Below, in pieces: positions 20,121 through 28,445 of a DNA stretch of 64,000 bases. The translations under genes were made by a program, and so were the position numbers. The first letter of the stretch is position 1; the number at the start of each line of letters is the position of its first letter. The stretch is from NCBI GenBank assembly GCA_964473205.1, contig CAYYOK010000001.1:102884-166883 (forward strand). The letters are read 5' to 3'. The notes under the pieces are model-generated. The model had not been told where the DNA came from, did not search any database, and worked only from the letters and a program-made list of their open reading frames with translations. Source of the DNA: CAYMRL01 sp964473205 (lineage in GTDB: Bacteria > Deinococcota > Deinococci > Deinococcales > Trueperaceae).

Positions 20121-20630
20121 ATGACTACGCGTCGACTCGCACGGCACAGGATCCTCGCCTGGCTCAACGACTGGCTGCTGATCCTGATGCTCCCGGCTCT
20201 GATCGTGCCGGTCGGGTGGCTGCTGACGCGGATGGGGATCGACCTGGGCGCGCGCGGCGCCAACCTGTTCGGCTTCCTCGCGCTGGTCGGGCCCGTGACC
20301 TTATGGCTGGCCTGGCGCGAGGCGGCGCCGCGGGCGGCCACGCCCGGCAAGCGGCGCCAGGGGCTGCGCGTCGTCGAAGCTGCCACCGGCGAGCCTGCCG
20401 GCTTCGGCCGGACGCTACTGCGCAACGTGTTGAAGGTCGCGGTCCCGTGGCAGCTCGGGCATCAGGTCGCGTTCGGCTTCGCAACGCTTGGAGACGGGAC
20501 CATCGGTCCGGGACTTATCGCCGTCAGCGTCGCGTGCTACGCCATCATGGGCGTCTACCTGGCGGGGCTGTTCGTCGGAGAGGGGCGGACCGCGTACGAC
20601 CGTTTGAGCGGCACGCGGGTGACTAGGTGA
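20121..20630 (+). CDS. RDD family membrane protein
   Basis: A 169-residue protein with three to four hydrophobic segments (residues 15-35, 48-65, 110-155). The RDD core appears as the early RHRILAWLNDWLL, the loop ATPGKRRQGLRVVEAATGEP, and GFGRTLLRNVLKVAVPW. The usual Arg-Asp-Asp pattern is only partly kept. RDD proteins are small integral membrane proteins, some suggested to act in ion exchange; the function here is unknown. Its last 8 nt overlap the end of the convergent VapC remnant. Confidence 0.8.
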   Translation: MTTRRLARHRILAWLNDWLLILMLPALIVPVGWLLTRMGIDLGARGANLFGFLALVGPVTLWLAWREAAPRAATPGKRRQGLRVVEAATGEPAGFGRTLLRNVLKVAVPWQLGHQVAFGFATLGDGTIGPGLIAVSVACYAIMGVYLAGLFVGEGRTAYDRLSGTRVTR

Positions 20631-20988
20631 CGACGAACGGCGGCTCCAGGTCTTCGAACATGGGGAAGTGGCGAACGTTCAGTGTAGCGAGCGTCAGCCC
20701 CATGACGCCGACCGTACCGGCGATCAGGTAGTCGGCGATGCCGATTCCTGGATGGCTGCGCCCGTAACGCCGCATCAGCTCGCCAGCGCGCAGTGCGACC
20801 AGCTCGGTGACCGGCTGGGCGCGCAGCGAGGCGAGCAAGGCCCAGACCTCGCGCCTCTCGGGAGAACGCATCCCGCCCGTGATCTCCGCTACCGATACGA
20901 CGCTGATGGCGAGCGGGCTTTCCCTGCGAGCCTGACCGAGCCAGTCGCGCGCCCCTTCCGCCGCTGACGGAACCAGGCCGTCATCCCA
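20623..20988 (-). pseudogene. 5'-truncated VapC-type PIN-domain toxin remnant
   Basis: Reading leftward, the frame opens after a TAA at 20991 and runs to 20623. It encodes GARDWLGQARRESPLAISVV, then SVAEITGGMRS, IGIADYLIAG and ATLNVRHFPMFEDLEPPF, the middle and end of a VapC toxin with its second and third acidic residues (Glu in VAEI, Asp in IADY). The N-terminal strand LLDTSVLID, which carries the first catalytic Asp, is missing. Upstream is a stop and then the TetR promoter. No antitoxin gene is adjacent. An internal ATG at 20871 would give an 82-residue fragment. Probably a dead toxin gene. Confidence 0.7.
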
Positions 20989-20992
20989 TTAC

Positions 20993-21006
20993 GGAACACT
21001 CGTTCC
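20993..21006. promoter_or_regulatory. inverted-repeat operator upstream of the TetR-MMPL operon
   Basis: GGAACACTCGTTCC has perfect 5-bp arms around a 4-nt centre and lies 23 nt before the TetR start. A TACGCT box (21016-21021) lies between it and the ATG. This fits a TetR autorepression site. Confidence 0.65.
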
Positions 21007-21029
21007 AGAACATGTTACGCTCGTGAAAG

Positions 21030-21617
21030 ATGGCACGACCCCGCGCTTTCGATCACGACCGGGTCGTCGGGCTGGCCGCAGAGCTCTTCTTGCTGCACGG
21101 CTTCGAGGGCACCTCGATGCGCGACCTGATCGCGCGCACGGGGCTGTCGAGCTCGAGCATCTACGCGGCGTTCGGCGGCAAGCACGGGCTCTACCTGGCG
21201 GCGCTCAAGCACGCGGGCGCACAGGAGCGAGCCCAGGTCGAGGCGGCGCTCGCCGGCCCCGGCGGTGTCGTCGGAGGGCTCAGGGCTCTCTACGGGTACC
21301 TGATCGAGAGACTGCTCAGCGGTGCCGACAGGTCGGTCTCCCTGAGCGCGCGCGCCGCTCTGGAGTCCTCTGATGCCGATCCCGACGTGATGGCCCATCT
21401 CAAGGCCCACGTCGACGACCTCTGCGAGCTCTTGGCGGCGCACCTGGAGGAGGCTCAGCGTGCCGGCGAGCTGCGTCTGCGTCAGCAGCCCCGCGATCTC
21501 GCCCTGTTCCTGCTGCTCTCGGCGTTCAACCTGACCTTCGCCATCAAGCTCACACGCGACAAGGACTCCTTGGAAGCCTTCGGGGCGGCCGCGCTCAGCA
21601 CCATCGAGGACGGCTGA
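21030..21617 (+). CDS. TetR/AcrR family regulator of the envelope transport operon
   Basis: A 195-residue regulator with a clear N-terminal HTH (FDHDRVVGLAAELFLLHGFEGTSMRDLIARTGLSSSSIYAAFGGKHGLYLAALKH). The C-terminal part (LCELLAAHLEEAQRAGELRLRQQPRDLALFLLLSAFNLTFAIK) resembles TetR_C domains of the AcrR-like class. It heads the operon with the MMPL transporter 36 nt downstream. The inverted repeat at 20993-21006 is its probable binding site, which would make the operon ligand-inducible. Confidence 0.9.
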   Translation: MARPRAFDHDRVVGLAAELFLLHGFEGTSMRDLIARTGLSSSSIYAAFGGKHGLYLAALKHAGAQERAQVEAALAGPGGVVGGLRALYGYLIERLLSGADRSVSLSARAALESSDADPDVMAHLKAHVDDLCELLAAHLEEAQRAGELRLRQQPRDLALFLLLSAFNLTFAIKLTRDKDSLEAFGAAALSTIEDG

Positions 21618-21653
21618 GCCGTGCGCGGACCTCGACAGGCGGAACGGCACTAG

Positions 21654-23939
21654 ATGCGCAGACTCGCAACACTCACCACCTCCCATCCCAGGCTGTTCAT
21701 CGCCGTCTTCACGGCGCTGACCCTACTGGCGGCCGTCGGCATACCGCGGGTCGGCATCAACGCCACGGTCGCCGCGATGTACCCGGACGAGTCGGCTCAT
21801 TCGGGGACGCAGACGCTGGTCGAGGAGACGTTCGGCGCCGGGCAGCTGCTGATCGTGCTGCTCGAGGGCGAGGTCTACACCCCCGCGGCCATGACCGCGC
21901 TGCGGGCGCTGACGTCCGAGCTGGCGACGATCGATGGCGTGAAGCGCGTGACCAGCGTCGCCAACGCCCAGCGCATGGAGGACGACGACGGCTTCCTCCT
22001 GATCACCGACCTCCTGCCGGTGGCCGGCTCCATCACCGCGGAGCAGGTGCAGGCGGCCAGGGCCTACCTCGAGACGGCGCGCATGTACCAGGGCGGCGTG
22101 CTGGTAGCGGGCGACGGGTCCTCGGCCAACCTCGTGATCGAGGTCGATCCTAACGGCGACTCCGATCAGGTAGTGGCGGCTGCGCGCAGCGCGGTCGATG
22201 CGCACTGGCTGGCGTCGGGAGCGGGCGCTGCCTACCTGGTCGGCAGCCCGGTGGTCAACACGGCCATGCGCGGCACCCTCGAGCGCGAGATGCCGCTGCT
22301 GGGTGCGATCGCCGCCCTGCTCCTCCTGGTCATGCTGTACCTGAACTTCCGCAGCCTGCGCGGGGCGCTGCTGCCGGTCCTGACGGTCTCGGTCGGTCTG
22401 GTGTGGGCGTTCGGCGTGCTGGGCTGGCTCGGCGGCTCGTTCACGACGATGACGTCGATAGCGCCGGTGGCGATCCTGGCAGTCGGCAGCTCGTTCTCGC
22501 TGCACCTGCTCGGCCGTTACAGCGTCGAGCTGGCGCACGGCGCCGAGAAGCTGGCCGCGATCCGCACGGCCGTGACCGAGACAGGCCTGGGCGTGCTGAT
22601 CTCCGGCATGGCGATCTCGGCCGCCATGCTGACCTTCACGCTCTCCAGCATGCCGGCCGTGCGCGCGCTGGGCATGCTCGTGGCGGGCGGCGTGCTGGCC
22701 TCGCTGCTGGCATCGTTGCTCCTCCTGCCGGCCGTGTTGTGCCTGCTCAAGCCGCCCAAGCGCGTCACCGATCCCGAGGCTCCCGGCGCGATCGGGGGCC
22801 TGCTCAAGCGGTTGGGAGTCGTAGTGGACCGCCAGCGCTGGCCGATCCTGCTGAGCAGCCTGGCGCTGGCGGCGCTGGCCGTCATCGGCGTGCTGCGCAT
22901 CGAGGCGAACACCGCCGTGCTCGACTACTTCCGCGCCGACTCGCCCATCCGCCAGGACTACACGCGCGTCGAGCGGGCGTTCGGCGGCTCGAGCCAGGTG
23001 CAGCTGGTCGTGACCGGCGACCTCGGTGACCCGGCGGCGATCAGGGCGATGGCGAGGTTCCAGGAGCGGGTCGCCGAGCTGCCGGGCGCCGGACCGACGA
23101 GCTCGATCGCCACGGTCATCGCGGCGATCCACGAGACCCTCACCGGCGAGGACGGGCTGCCCGCCACCCGCGAGGCGCTGGCCCAGGAGCTGCTGATCTA
23201 CCAGCTCTCCGGCGACGTCCAGCACATCAGCCAGCTCATGACGCTCGATTCGAGCATGGGCCTGATCGAGCTGTCGATACGGACGGGCTCGACGCGCGAG
23301 CAGCGCGAGATGGTCGAGCGCATCGACGAGCTGGCGCGCGCCGAGCTCACCGGCCTGCTCGAGCACTCCTTCGCCGGCGCGACGCTGCTGCAGATCGACA
23401 TCGAGGACGCGCTGATGCACGACTTCCTCATCAGCCTCTCGCTGGCCGTGGTGCTGGTGATCGTCATCGACAGCCTGGTGCGCTCCGTCGCGGCGGCGCT
23501 CGTCACCATCGTCGTGCTGCTGCTCACCATCCTCTTCCAGTACGGCCTGCTTGGCTTCCTCGGCGTGCCGCTCGACCTCGCCACCATGCTGCTCGGCGCC
23601 CTGGCGATCGGCGTCGGGGACTACGCCATCCACCTAACGGTGCGCTACATGGAGCAGCGCCGCGCCGGCGACCCACCCGAGGCCGCGATGAGCCGGGCGA
23701 TCCTCACCTCGGGCCGCTCGATCCTCTTCACCGCTCTGACGCTCGGCGCCGGCTTCGGCGCGCTCATCGCCTCCGAGTTCGTGCCGATCCGCACGCTCGG
23801 CTCGCTGATGGCCTTCACCGTCCTGTCGGTCGGCCTCATCTCGCTGACCGTACTGCCGGCCGCCTGCCTGGTGTTCCTGCGCCAGCCGCGCGGCTCGACC
23901 ACCCTCGCCACTGCCAAGGAGGCAGCCCCTTATGCCTGA
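21654..23939 (+). CDS. MMPL/RND-family transporter
   Basis: A 761-residue inner-membrane transporter in two halves. Each half has one N-terminal helix, a periplasmic domain and a block of five or six helices (about residues 205-365 and 585-755). IAPVAILAVGSSFSLHLLGRY and LLGALAIGVGDYAIHLTVRY are the repeated TM4 motifs; the Asp in GVGDYAIH is the likely proton-relay residue. This is the HpnN/MmpL class, which moves lipids rather than drugs. It overlaps the LolA-like gene by 8 nt, and the operon suggests lipid transfer to the outer membrane through that periplasmic carrier. Confidence 0.9.
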   Translation: MRRLATLTTSHPRLFIAVFTALTLLAAVGIPRVGINATVAAMYPDESAHSGTQTLVEETFGAGQLLIVLLEGEVYTPAAMTALRALTSELATIDGVKRVTSVANAQRMEDDDGFLLITDLLPVAGSITAEQVQAARAYLETARMYQGGVLVAGDGSSANLVIEVDPNGDSDQVVAAARSAVDAHWLASGAGAAYLVGSPVVNTAMRGTLEREMPLLGAIAALLLLVMLYLNFRSLRGALLPVLTVSVGLVWAFGVLGWLGGSFTTMTSIAPVAILAVGSSFSLHLLGRYSVELAHGAEKLAAIRTAVTETGLGVLISGMAISAAMLTFTLSSMPAVRALGMLVAGGVLASLLASLLLLPAVLCLLKPPKRVTDPEAPGAIGGLLKRLGVVVDRQRWPILLSSLALAALAVIGVLRIEANTAVLDYFRADSPIRQDYTRVERAFGGSSQVQLVVTGDLGDPAAIRAMARFQERVAELPGAGPTSSIATVIAAIHETLTGEDGLPATREALAQELLIYQLSGDVQHISQLMTLDSSMGLIELSIRTGSTREQREMVERIDELARAELTGLLEHSFAGATLLQIDIEDALMHDFLISLSLAVVLVIVIDSLVRSVAAALVTIVVLLLTILFQYGLLGFLGVPLDLATMLLGALAIGVGDYAIHLTVRYMEQRRAGDPPEAAMSRAILTSGRSILFTALTLGAGFGALIASEFVPIRTLGSLMAFTVLSVGLISLTVLPAACLVFLRQPRGSTTLATAKEAAPYA

Positions 23940-24908
23940 TGCCCTTATGCCTGATGCCCATACGCCTGATCCAAGCCGACCCGCCCTCGCCCGCCGGCTG
24001 ACGCTCGTCCTCAGCGTGTTGCTCGTGCTGACCTCGTTGGGCACTGCGTTCGCCCAGCGTTTCTCGACCGGCCAGGAGGTGATGGACGCGGTGGCGGACC
24101 AGAGCGCGCCCAGCACGATGATCGCGACGCTGAGCATGACGATCACCGCCGCCAGCGGCCACTCGCTGACGCGCGAGATGCAGATCTGGACCAGCACCGA
24201 TGGCCCGCGCCAGCTGATCAAGTTCACGGCTCCCGCCGACGTGCGCGGCTCGGGCTTCATGTCGCTGTCGACCGAGGGCGGCGCCAGCGAGTCGTGGATC
24301 TACCTCCCCGCGCTCGACCGCGTCAGGCGCGTCGCCGGCGGCCAGGAGCAGGACGCGTTCTTCGGCTCCGACTTCTCGTACGAGGAGATCAGCGGGCTGA
24401 GCAGCGGCTCGGACGACGATTTCGAGTACGAGCTCCTGCGCGTCGAGGACGGCCTCGTCTACGTCGTCGCCGGCACGCCCACCTCGGGCTCGACCTCGAG
24501 CTACGACCGCATCGTCTACTTCGTGCCCGAGGAGCTGCTCCTGCCGACGCGCATCGAGTTCTACTCGGGCGGCGCGCTGCGCAAGGTCATGACGATCTCC
24601 GACACCGTCGAGCAGGACGGCTTCCTGCTCCCTACGAACATCCGCNNNNNNNNNNNNNNNNNNNNNNNNNNNNNNNNNNNNNNNNNNNNNNNNNNNNNNN
24701 NNNNNNNNNNNNNNNNNNNNNNNNNNNNNNNNNNNNNNNNNNNNNGACGATCTCCGACACCGTCGAGCAGGACGGCTTCCTGCTCCCTACGAACATCCGC
24801 ATGGAGACGGTGGCGGCCGGCTCCTCGACGACACTGATCCAGACCGGTTTCCAGCTAGACGTGGAGATCCAAGATGAAGTCTTCAGCGAGCGCTTCCTCA
24901 GGCGCTGA
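23932..24908 (+). CDS. LolA-like outer-membrane lipoprotein-sorting/lipid-carrier protein (interrupted by an assembly gap)
   Basis: Before the gap the frame reads 238 codons; after the duplicated 55 nt it continues in frame (METVAAGSSTTLIQTGFQL...FLRR, stop 24906-24908). If the N run and one copy of the repeat are removed, an intact 273-residue protein results. It has a signal peptide (LVLSVLLVLTSLGTAFAQR), EVMDAVADQSAPSTMIATLSM, the sulfur-free FTAPADVRGSGFM and WIYLPALDRVRRV, all typical of LolA-like proteins found beside RND/MMPL genes. It should shuttle lipid or lipoprotein across the periplasm. AAGGAGG stands 9 nt before ATG 23932; a second ATG at 23947 lies in a tandem repeat of MPDA codons. 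Confidence 0.85.
24591..24800. repeat. 100-N scaffold gap flanked by identical 55-nt ends
   Basis: N runs from 24646 to 24745. The 55 nt before it (24591-24645) and the 55 nt after it (24746-24800) are identical. This is what contigs sharing a 55-mer overlap look like after scaffolding with a fixed-length gap, so the gap is probably artificial and the true sequence has one copy. Confidence 0.85.
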
Positions 24909-26247
24909 CAGGCGCGGTGCGGGGGTGAGGGCCGGCCTGGCGCTGATGGCGCTGGCGTTCCTGGCCCTCGCGCCAGGCTCGCTCGCTCAGGTCAGCTTCG
25001 ACTTAGGGGGGACGCTGAGCACCGAGCTGGGCGTCGACGTCGGTGGCGACTTCACCGTCGCCGCCGTGTGCCTCGAGCTGGAGGGCCGCGGCGAGGTCGG
25101 CAGCGGGTTCTTCCCCGACGCGGCGTTCTTCGCCGAGGTCTGGGGCTGCTACGACGCGGCGCTCGCGGCCGGCCCCAGAGGCGGGGTCCCCGAGGACCTG
25201 AGCGAGCTGCTCTACGGCGGGCGCGACCCGTTCAGCATCGGGCTCGGCATTGCCTACGCCACCCTCTACCGGCCGAGCTACGAGCTCTCGGTGGGCCGCC
25301 AGCGCGTGTCGTGGGGCAGTGCCGACGCCCTCGCGCCCATCGACGTCGTCAACCCGACCGACCTCAGCTACCCGCTCGCACCTCCCAGCGACCGCAAGCT
25401 CGCCTCGCTGATGGTGAGGGCCCAGGTCGACGCGCCAGGAGAAGAGAGCGTCGCTCTCGACCTGGTGCTGGTACCCCTGTTCGAGCCGTCGGTCATGCCG
25501 GGACCAGCTTGGCAGCCCGACGTCGTGCTCCCTAGCTTTCCGCCGGAGGCAGGTATAGTCGGCCTCGCGCCGCCGCTCGACGACCGTCCCGAGGCCAGCT
25601 TGCGCAACGTCCAGTTCGGCGTGCGCGCCACCTTCGACCTCGATCTGCTCGACGGCACCGACGCCAGCCTGACCTACTTCCGCGGCTTCAAGAAGCTGCC
25701 GACGGCCTCGTTCCGGCTCGTGCCCACCGGCCTGGTGCCCGGCACGTTCTACCTGCAGCCGGTGCTGAGCTACGACCGCGTGCACCTGCTCGGGTTCGAC
25801 TTCTCCAGCGTGGCCGGAGCCTACGTCCTGCGCGGCGATGCGGCGATGACCTTCACGAGCGACCCGGACGGCGTGGACCCCGCGGTCGGCAACCCGAGCT
25901 TCCAGGCCGTGCTGGGCGTCGAGCGCTCGCTGCCCGGCGGCGCCTACCTGACCGCACAGCTCACCTACGAGAGGGTGTGGCCCGACGCGGGCTCAGAAGC
26001 CGCCGTCGACGTCGCCAGCGTTCTGGCGCTGCGGCTCGAGCCCGACGCGCTCACCACCGCCCAGGCCGCCTGGCTGCACGGCTACGTCGACGGCAGCGGC
26101 GTGCTCATGCCGTCGCTCGCCTACAAGCTCGCCGACGGAGTCACAGCCAGCGTCGAGGGCGTGCTGTTCTACGGCCGCGACGGCTCGCGTTACGGCGCCT
26201 GGCAAGGCAACAGCCAGCTGAGGTTGGGGGTCGAGTACGCGTTCTAG
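24874..26247 (+). CDS. outer-membrane beta-barrel protein (DUF1302/alginate-export-like)
   Basis: A 457-residue protein with a signal peptide (LALMALAFLALAPGSLAQV). Its body has alternating strands and ends LRLGVEYAF with a terminal Phe, as in outer-membrane barrels. The segment LSVGRQRVSWGSADALAPID followed by VVNPTDLSYPL matches the conserved plug-strand motif of DUF1302-like porins. The ATG lies inside the 3' end of the LolA-like gene (35-nt overlap). In other bacteria such proteins sit with RND transporters and periplasmic carriers, so it may be the outer-membrane end of the lipid route. The exact family needs a profile search. Confidence 0.7.
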   Translation: MKSSASASSGADRRGAGVRAGLALMALAFLALAPGSLAQVSFDLGGTLSTELGVDVGGDFTVAAVCLELEGRGEVGSGFFPDAAFFAEVWGCYDAALAAGPRGGVPEDLSELLYGGRDPFSIGLGIAYATLYRPSYELSVGRQRVSWGSADALAPIDVVNPTDLSYPLAPPSDRKLASLMVRAQVDAPGEESVALDLVLVPLFEPSVMPGPAWQPDVVLPSFPPEAGIVGLAPPLDDRPEASLRNVQFGVRATFDLDLLDGTDASLTYFRGFKKLPTASFRLVPTGLVPGTFYLQPVLSYDRVHLLGFDFSSVAGAYVLRGDAAMTFTSDPDGVDPAVGNPSFQAVLGVERSLPGGAYLTAQLTYERVWPDAGSEAAVDVASVLALRLEPDALTTAQAAWLHGYVDGSGVLMPSLAYKLADGVTASVEGVLFYGRDGSRYGAWQGNSQLRLGVEYAF

Positions 26248-26269
26248 CCGGCTGATCCTGCTGCGCGCC

Positions 26270-26989
26270 GTGGGACCGCTCGCCCTGCTGCTGGCTGCGT
26301 GGTTGGGCGCCGCCGCACAGAGCGTGCCCTACCGCGACGTGCCTGGCGGCCAGCAGTGGGCGAGCGGAGACTTCGCCCTCGCCTACGCCCTGGCGGCCGA
26401 GGCTGGCACCCTCGAGGGTCAGCTTCTCGCCGCGCGCTCGGCCGCCGACCAGGCCGTCTACCGCGAGAGCAGCCCCGATGCAGCCCTCGCCTGGCTCGAG
26501 GCGTCTGAGACCGCGGCTCAGGCGGCCTTGGCGCTGGAACCACCCGGCTCGCTGGCCGCGCTGGCCACCATGGCCCTGGCGCGTGCCAAGGGCGAGGCGG
26601 CCCTGCACCGCGGGCTGCTCGCCAACTCGCTGCTGCCGGGCGAGCTGCGCACCCTGTTCGAGCGCGTGCTGGAGCTGCAGCCCGGCAACCCCGACGCGCT
26701 GGTCGCGTACGGCGCCTGGCACCTGGAGCTGACCGAGCGCGGCGTCGGCTGGCTCTACGGTGGTCGTCGGGCCGAGGTGCTGCCGCTGATGGAGCGCGGT
26801 GTGGCGGCGGCCCCTGAGCAGATCAACCTGAGGGTCGAGTACGCCATCGCCCTGCGCGCCCTCGGCCGGAACGAAGCTGCTGCGGCCGAGCTTGCCAAGG
26901 CGCTGAGCTTGACCGCCGCGACGGCGGTCGACAGGCTCGAGCACGAGCGGGCGGCGCGGCTGCTCGCCGACGCGGACGCGCCGCGCTGA
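26270..26989 (+). CDS. secreted TPR-like repeat protein
   Basis: A 239-residue protein starting at GTG 26270, with a short hydrophobic leader (PLALLLAAWLGAAAQS). The rest is helical, with repeats such as LRTLFERVLELQPGNPDALVAYGAWHLELTE and LMERGVAAAPEQINLRVEYAIALRALGRNEAAAAELAKAL, which fit TPR motifs. It lies 22 nt after the barrel gene and is probably the last gene of the TetR-MMPL operon. A scaffold or assembly role in the envelope machinery is possible. I do not recognise a specific family. Confidence 0.65.
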   Translation: MGPLALLLAAWLGAAAQSVPYRDVPGGQQWASGDFALAYALAAEAGTLEGQLLAARSAADQAVYRESSPDAALAWLEASETAAQAALALEPPGSLAALATMALARAKGEAALHRGLLANSLLPGELRTLFERVLELQPGNPDALVAYGAWHLELTERGVGWLYGGRRAEVLPLMERGVAAAPEQINLRVEYAIALRALGRNEAAAAELAKALSLTAATAVDRLEHERAARLLADADAPR

Positions 26990-27131
26990 GCCGGGCCGGA
27001 TCTGGCGGCACTGCCCGGGCGTAGCGCTTGTGCCCATAATGTGGCGAACGAGATCAGGTTCGGATGGCGGGCGGCACCAGAGGCCACGACGTCGATACCA
27101 GGACCACCTGCGGCCGCCCTCGGAGGACGAG

Positions 27132-28379
27132 ATGCTGTTTGCCGAGGTACGGCTCTCATCGACGCGTTGGAGCTTGCGGCGGCGTGCTCGGCTCGCGGTA
27201 AGCGCGCTGCTTCTCGCTGCGTCGCTGACCCTGCTGGTCGCCGGCCGAGCTCAGAGCGTCCCGCCGCTGCAGGCGGGCATGCGCGTCACCTTCTACTCCT
27301 CCAGCGCCAGCGTCAGGGGCTCCACCCAACAGGCCGTGTTCAAGCCGAACTGCGACCCGACAAAGGAGGACTGCTGGGTCGACCCGAACGGACGCAGCAT
27401 CGGTCTTCAAGACGTCCCAACCGCCTCCGGCCAGGGCTACACGCAGCTCGACGTGCTCTACCTCGACCAGCAGGTCTGCGTGCTGAGGATAACCAGCTAC
27501 ACGCTAGACCCCGGCAGCGGCGCCGTGGCCACGGCAGCCAGCGGAGGCACCGTCAGCACCGAAGGCAACTGCGAGGACTACTGGTTCTCGCAGGCCAGGC
27601 TGCAGCAACTGCCCACGCAGAGCTCCGCTGGCCTCAGGGTGCTGCGAGGCCCGTACACGATCGGGAGCTTCAGCTTCGACTCCGTCAGCATCGGTGTCTT
27701 CGGCGGCGGGTCGGCCAGCCACAGCAGCTACGAAGCGGCGAGCGGCCTGCTGATCGTCGCCAGCACGCGCTCGCAAGGCGCCCCGGTCGCCACGATCACC
27801 GGCAACACCGTCACGCAGGGCGCCGGCAACACGCAACTCACCTACACGCAGTGGCTCCACTCGCGGCCCCTCGCCGCCTCCGGTCTGCTGGAGCGCCTGC
27901 CCGCGCACGTTCAGAACACGACATCGTTGGTGTACTCCTGCGCGCAGGTCACCAGCCTGCCCGGCAGCGGAGCCATCCAGATCCCGTGCCATTACGAGCT
28001 GAGTATCGGGGCGCGCAACGAGCTGTGGGCGCGTGCCACGGGCACCTTGCGGCTCTCGGACGGCATCACGAGCATCCCCACGGTCATCGAGTCGGAGCAC
28101 GTGATCGCCGCCAGCGGTCAGGGCGGCTACCTCGCCTCGCCGACCTGGCTCGCCAGCCTTCAGCCGGGCATGCAGCTCGACGACGATCCCGTCACGGGCG
28201 TGGTGGCGTTCGTCGAGAGCGTCAACGACGCCGTCGTGGTGATCGTCGAGCGCAGCAACTCCGAGCAGAAGCGCTTCGCCTACGACCGCCGCACGGGCTG
28301 GCTCAGGCAGGTGTCGCTCGAGCAGTCGAGCGGGTTGGGCGCCTTCGGCCAGTACTACGAGCTGACGTCGGTCCAGTGA
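27132..28379 (+). CDS. secreted protein with two tandem copies of a novel domain (paralog A)
   Basis: A 415-residue protein; ATG 27132 has GGAGG 5 nt upstream. A signal peptide ends near AGRAQS. The mature part appears to be two related units. Unit 1 has GMRVTFYSSSAS, GYTQLDVLYLD and, at 149-212, DYWFSQARLQQL leading to YEAASGLLIVAS. Unit 2 ends with a matching block at 331-396 (GYLASPTWLASLQPGMQLDDD to YDRRTGWLRQVS). Six Cys are present. It is homologous to the gene at 54941-56164, which has the same plan. I do not recognise the family. It is likely secreted or in the periplasm; the beta-rich pattern is the only further clue. Confidence 0.8.
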   Translation: MLFAEVRLSSTRWSLRRRARLAVSALLLAASLTLLVAGRAQSVPPLQAGMRVTFYSSSASVRGSTQQAVFKPNCDPTKEDCWVDPNGRSIGLQDVPTASGQGYTQLDVLYLDQQVCVLRITSYTLDPGSGAVATAASGGTVSTEGNCEDYWFSQARLQQLPTQSSAGLRVLRGPYTIGSFSFDSVSIGVFGGGSASHSSYEAASGLLIVASTRSQGAPVATITGNTVTQGAGNTQLTYTQWLHSRPLAASGLLERLPAHVQNTTSLVYSCAQVTSLPGSGAIQIPCHYELSIGARNELWARATGTLRLSDGITSIPTVIESEHVIAASGQGGYLASPTWLASLQPGMQLDDDPVTGVVAFVESVNDAVVVIVERSNSEQKRFAYDRRTGWLRQVSLEQSSGLGAFGQYYELTSVQ

Positions 28380-28445
28380 GCCGCTGGTCGGCGATGCGGA
28401 CCCTCGCTGGGCCGGCTGGCCAAGGACCATCTCGCTCGCATCTGG

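Noticed and set aside
24646..24745. N run as a real 100-bp insertion or gap of unknown sequence
   Set aside because: Identical 55-nt flanks and the intact rejoined frame fit a fixed-length scaffold filler better.
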